DNA of 6,800 nucleotides from Anaerolineaceae bacterium UBA1363 (GTDB lineage: Bacteria > Chloroflexota > Anaerolineae > Anaerolineales > Anaerolineaceae), in assembly GCA_002306055.1 (NCBI GenBank), contig DBRR01000029.1:1-6800 (forward strand). The letters are read 5' to 3'. Both the position numbers and the translations under genes were made by a program. The notes under the pieces were generated by a model. That model worked only from the letters and a program-made list of their open reading frames with translations. It had not been told where the DNA came from and ran no database searches. Below, piece by piece: positions 4,596-6,800 of the stretch. Position 1 is the stretch's first letter. Each line of letters opens with the position of its first letter.

Positions 4596-6638
4596 ATGCA
4601 ATTCAAACTTCACGCTCCTTACAAACCCACCGGAGATCAACCGGAAGCAATCGAAAAGTTGCTGTCAGGTATCGAGAAGGGTTACCGCCACCAGGTGCTG
4701 CTCGGCGCCACCGGCACTGGCAAGACTTTCACCGTTGCCAATGTTATTCAGCATTTGCAGCTGCCGACACTTGTGATGACTCATAACAAAACCCTTGCTG
4801 CTCAGCTTTACGCCGAATACAAGGACTTTTTCCCTGAAAACGCCGTAGAGTACTTCGTATCATATTACGACTACTATCAACCGGAAGCCTATATCCCCAG
4901 GCGGGATCTTTACATTGAAAAAGAAACGGACATCAATGAAGAGATCGACCGCCTGCGGCTGGCAGCCACCACCGCGCTCATGTCGCGCCAGGATGTGATC
5001 ATCGTGGCGTCAGTCTCAGCTATCTATGGTCTGGGCGACCCCAATGCCTACCGCGCGAACGTTTTACATATCGAGAAAGGCTCCATTTATCGCCGTAACG
5101 CCCTCCTTCGCCAACTGGTGGATATCCAGTATCAGCGCAACGATCTGGAGGTAAAGCCGGGTATCTTCCGCGTGAGAGGCGACACGCTTGAAGTGCTGCC
5201 GGCATACAGCGAAAAAGAAACCATCCGCATCAGTTTCTTTGGCGATGAAATTGAAGACATCATCCGTCTCAACCCTATTACAGGTGAGGTTATCGATCGA
5301 CCCGACCAGGTGGATATCTACCCAGCCAAGCACTACGTGACCGAAGAGAACCGCATGGCCAAAACCCTGCAGGACATCGAAGCTGAGCTTGAGGAGCGCT
5401 TAAAATTCTTCAAGCAAAGCGGTCGGCTGCTTGAGGCGCAGCGCCTTGAACAGCGCACCCGTTATGATCTCGAAATGCTGCGCGAAGTCGGTTCGTGCGC
5501 CGGCATCGAAAACTACTCCCGCCACATCGATCAGCGGGCTCCAGGCAGCCCTCCCTGGACCTTGCTGGACTTTCTGCCCTCCAACTATCTCATGGTGCTG
5601 GATGAATCCCACATGATGATCCCGCAGATCCGTGGCATGTACAACGGCGACCGGTCCCGCAAAGAAGTGCTCGTGGATTACGGTTTTCGCCTGCCTTCCG
5701 CACTCGACAACCGTCCGCTCAAGTTCCCTGAATTTGAAAAGATGATGGGAATCACGCTTTACACGAGCGCAACGCCAGGTCCTTACGAGATGGAAAAAGC
5801 CCAGCAGGTCGTGGACCAGGTTATCCGTCCAACCGGTTTGCTGGATCCCAAGATAGAGGTGCGCCCTACCAAAGGTCAGATCGACGATCTGATCGCGGAA
5901 CTGCGTAAACGTGTCGATCGCGGTGAGCGCGCGTTGGTCACCACCCTCACCAAGCGCATGGCTGAAGACATGGCTGACTACCTGCTTGAAGCCGGCTTCA
6001 AGGTCCATTACCTGCATTCGGAGGTGGAGACTTTCGAACGGGTTGGCATTCTGCGCGACCTGCGCCTGGGAGTCTTCGATGTCGTGGTAGGCATCAACCT
6101 GTTGCGTGAAGGGCTCGATCTGCCTGAGGTCTCGTTGGTGGCGATTTTGGACGCGGATAAGGAAGGCTTCTTGCGCTCTACCACCGCCCTGATTCAGACC
6201 TTCGGGCGGGCTGCACGGCATATCAACGGGCAGGTCATCCTCTATGCTGACCGCATGACCGACTCGATGAAGCGCGCGATTGATGAAACCACCCGCCGCC
6301 GTGCCAAGCAAGAAGCTTACAACCAGGAACACAACATCTCGCCCGTGGGAATCACCAAGGCGGTTTATGACATCACGTCCCGATTGATAAACGTCGCTCC
6401 TGAAGAGAAAGACAAACCTCGCAGTGCCCGCGAACTGGCTGCCAAGATGCAGCAACGAGAGTTGGAAACCCTGCTGGCTGAGTTGGAAAAGCAGATGAAA
6501 GCTGCGGCAGCGGAACTCGAATTTGAGCGCGCAGCCATGCTCAGAGATCAGATCTTTGAACTGCGGGCAGTCATCATTGAGGATTCAAATCTGCCGCCCT
6601 GGAAGAAGCAAAAAGCTCTGGCAGGGATGCGCGATTAA
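4596..6638 (+). CDS. uvrB: UvrABC system protein B (excinuclease subunit)
   Basis: UvrB is the damage-verifying helicase-like subunit of nucleotide excision repair. It is loaded by UvrA, clamps the damaged strand and recruits UvrC. The protein has 680 residues, about full length (E. coli UvrB has 673). Visible features in order are the N-terminal YKPTGDQPEAI (9-19); Walker A GATGTGKT (37-44); the damage-probing beta-hairpin YYDYYQPEAYIP (90-101); Walker B VLDESH (334-339); the Ser-Ala-Thr motif in LYTSATPGPYEMEKA; helicase motif V around GINLLREGLDLPEVSL; motif VI QTFGRAARH (534-542) with its two arginines; and a C-terminal UVR coiled-coil (about 626-661) that contacts UvrC. All key residues are present and no frameshift is seen. 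The ATG at 4596 gives the canonical N-terminus although no ribosome binding site precedes it. It lies 44 nt after the AT-rich cassette and is markedly richer in G+C. No hairpin terminator is evident after the stop. Confidence 0.97.
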   Translation: MQFKLHAPYKPTGDQPEAIEKLLSGIEKGYRHQVLLGATGTGKTFTVANVIQHLQLPTLVMTHNKTLAAQLYAEYKDFFPENAVEYFVSYYDYYQPEAYIPRRDLYIEKETDINEEIDRLRLAATTALMSRQDVIIVASVSAIYGLGDPNAYRANVLHIEKGSIYRRNALLRQLVDIQYQRNDLEVKPGIFRVRGDTLEVLPAYSEKETIRISFFGDEIEDIIRLNPITGEVIDRPDQVDIYPAKHYVTEENRMAKTLQDIEAELEERLKFFKQSGRLLEAQRLEQRTRYDLEMLREVGSCAGIENYSRHIDQRAPGSPPWTLLDFLPSNYLMVLDESHMMIPQIRGMYNGDRSRKEVLVDYGFRLPSALDNRPLKFPEFEKMMGITLYTSATPGPYEMEKAQQVVDQVIRPTGLLDPKIEVRPTKGQIDDLIAELRKRVDRGERALVTTLTKRMAEDMADYLLEAGFKVHYLHSEVETFERVGILRDLRLGVFDVVVGINLLREGLDLPEVSLVAILDADKEGFLRSTTALIQTFGRAARHINGQVILYADRMTDSMKRAIDETTRRRAKQEAYNQEHNISPVGITKAVYDITSRLINVAPEEKDKPRSARELAAKMQQRELETLLAELEKQMKAAAAELEFERAAMLRDQIFELRAVIIEDSNLPPWKKQKALAGMRD

Positions 6639-6695
6639 CTCCAAAACTTGAATGGGGATTGCGGGACTAAAATCCAGTCGGACGGAGGGGGCTTG

Positions 6696-6800
6696 TGTCA
6701 AGACAATGATGGTTTACATGTTGTTTAGGGTGATTGTTTACACTTTCATCAAGCACGAAGGCTATCTCGGATCATAGGATTATTTTTGAGGACCACCCTG
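6696..6800 (+). mobile_element. Possible left end of an insertion sequence (transposase outside the window)
   Basis: From TGTCAAGACA (6696-6705) the sequence changes to a repeat-bearing AT-rich stretch. It ends in a Shine-Dalgarno-like GAGG (6788-6791), 9 nt before the window edge, as if a gene starts just beyond. A TG-initiated end followed by closely spaced repeats recalls IS481- or IS21-type termini. No inverted partner or transposase is visible, so this is a suspicion. The 57 bases between the uvrB stop and 6695 hold no gene and only weak 4-5-bp stems. Confidence 0.25.
6707..6742 (+). repeat. Near-perfect 12-bp direct repeat, 24-bp period
   Basis: TGATGGTTTACA (6707-6718) and TGATTGTTTACA (6731-6742) differ at one base and are 24 bp apart. 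A third, partial copy, GTTTA, lies between them at 6723-6727. Such an arrangement suits binding of a protein such as a transposase or a regulator. Confidence 0.55.

Noticed and set aside
5400..6455. Long (351-codon) open frame on the - strand
   Set aside because: It lies entirely opposite the well-conserved uvrB, and its translation is low-complexity in character with no recognisable motif. It is a codon-bias shadow.
6656..6680. Small stems (GGATT/AATCC and GACT/AGTC) after uvrB as a terminator
   Set aside because: The stems are only 4-5 bp, mutually exclusive, and not followed by a T-tract.
1..6800. CRISPR array, tRNA or rRNA genes
   Set aside because: No regularly spaced long repeats, tRNA cloverleaf with a TTCGA-type arm, or rRNA-like blocks were seen on either strand.

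Overview
The window looks like chromosomal DNA of a free-living bacterium. Its housekeeping proteins (a GPH-type sugar transporter, a YjbQ-family protein and UvrB) and the Pro/Thr-rich protein tail would suit an anaerobic Chloroflexota (Anaerolineae-like) organism. That placement is an impression from protein style only; no rRNA or marker tree is available here. All recognisable genes are on the + strand.

Layout. (1) Positions 37-1934: a good sigma-70-like promoter followed by a 12-TM GPH-family MFS transporter and, one base later, a YjbQ/UPF0047 protein. They are almost certainly co-transcribed. (2) Positions 1924-2726: an Fe-type superoxide dismutase with its own -10 box. A 9-bp inverted repeat spans the preceding gene's stop codon and the expected -35 position, and a clear rho-independent terminator closes the unit. 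(3) Positions 2740-4551: a visibly AT-richer three-gene cassette that begins right after that terminator. It encodes a small membrane protein resembling the Pycsar effector PycTM (DUF5706), a SatD-family protein (nucleotide-cyclase-like N-terminal half plus C-terminal helix-turn-helix), and a membrane protein matching the C-terminal part of SatD-associated membrane proteins. (4) Positions 4584-6638: uvrB, complete and well conserved, apparently with a leaderless or near-leaderless start. (5) Positions 6639-6800: non-coding, with a near-perfect 12-bp direct repeat that may belong to the left end of an insertion sequence whose transposase lies beyond the window.

How the genes fit together. The flanks are ordinary: sugar uptake, oxidative-stress defence and nucleotide excision repair. 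The interesting part is the cassette at 2763-4551. A PycTM-like membrane effector next to a SatD protein suggests a signalling or anti-phage module. In this model SatD would be an unrecognised, divergent nucleotide cyclase or nucleotide sensor standing in for the usual PycC cyclase, with the third gene as an additional membrane partner. The domain resemblances are read from the sequence; the system-level function is inference.
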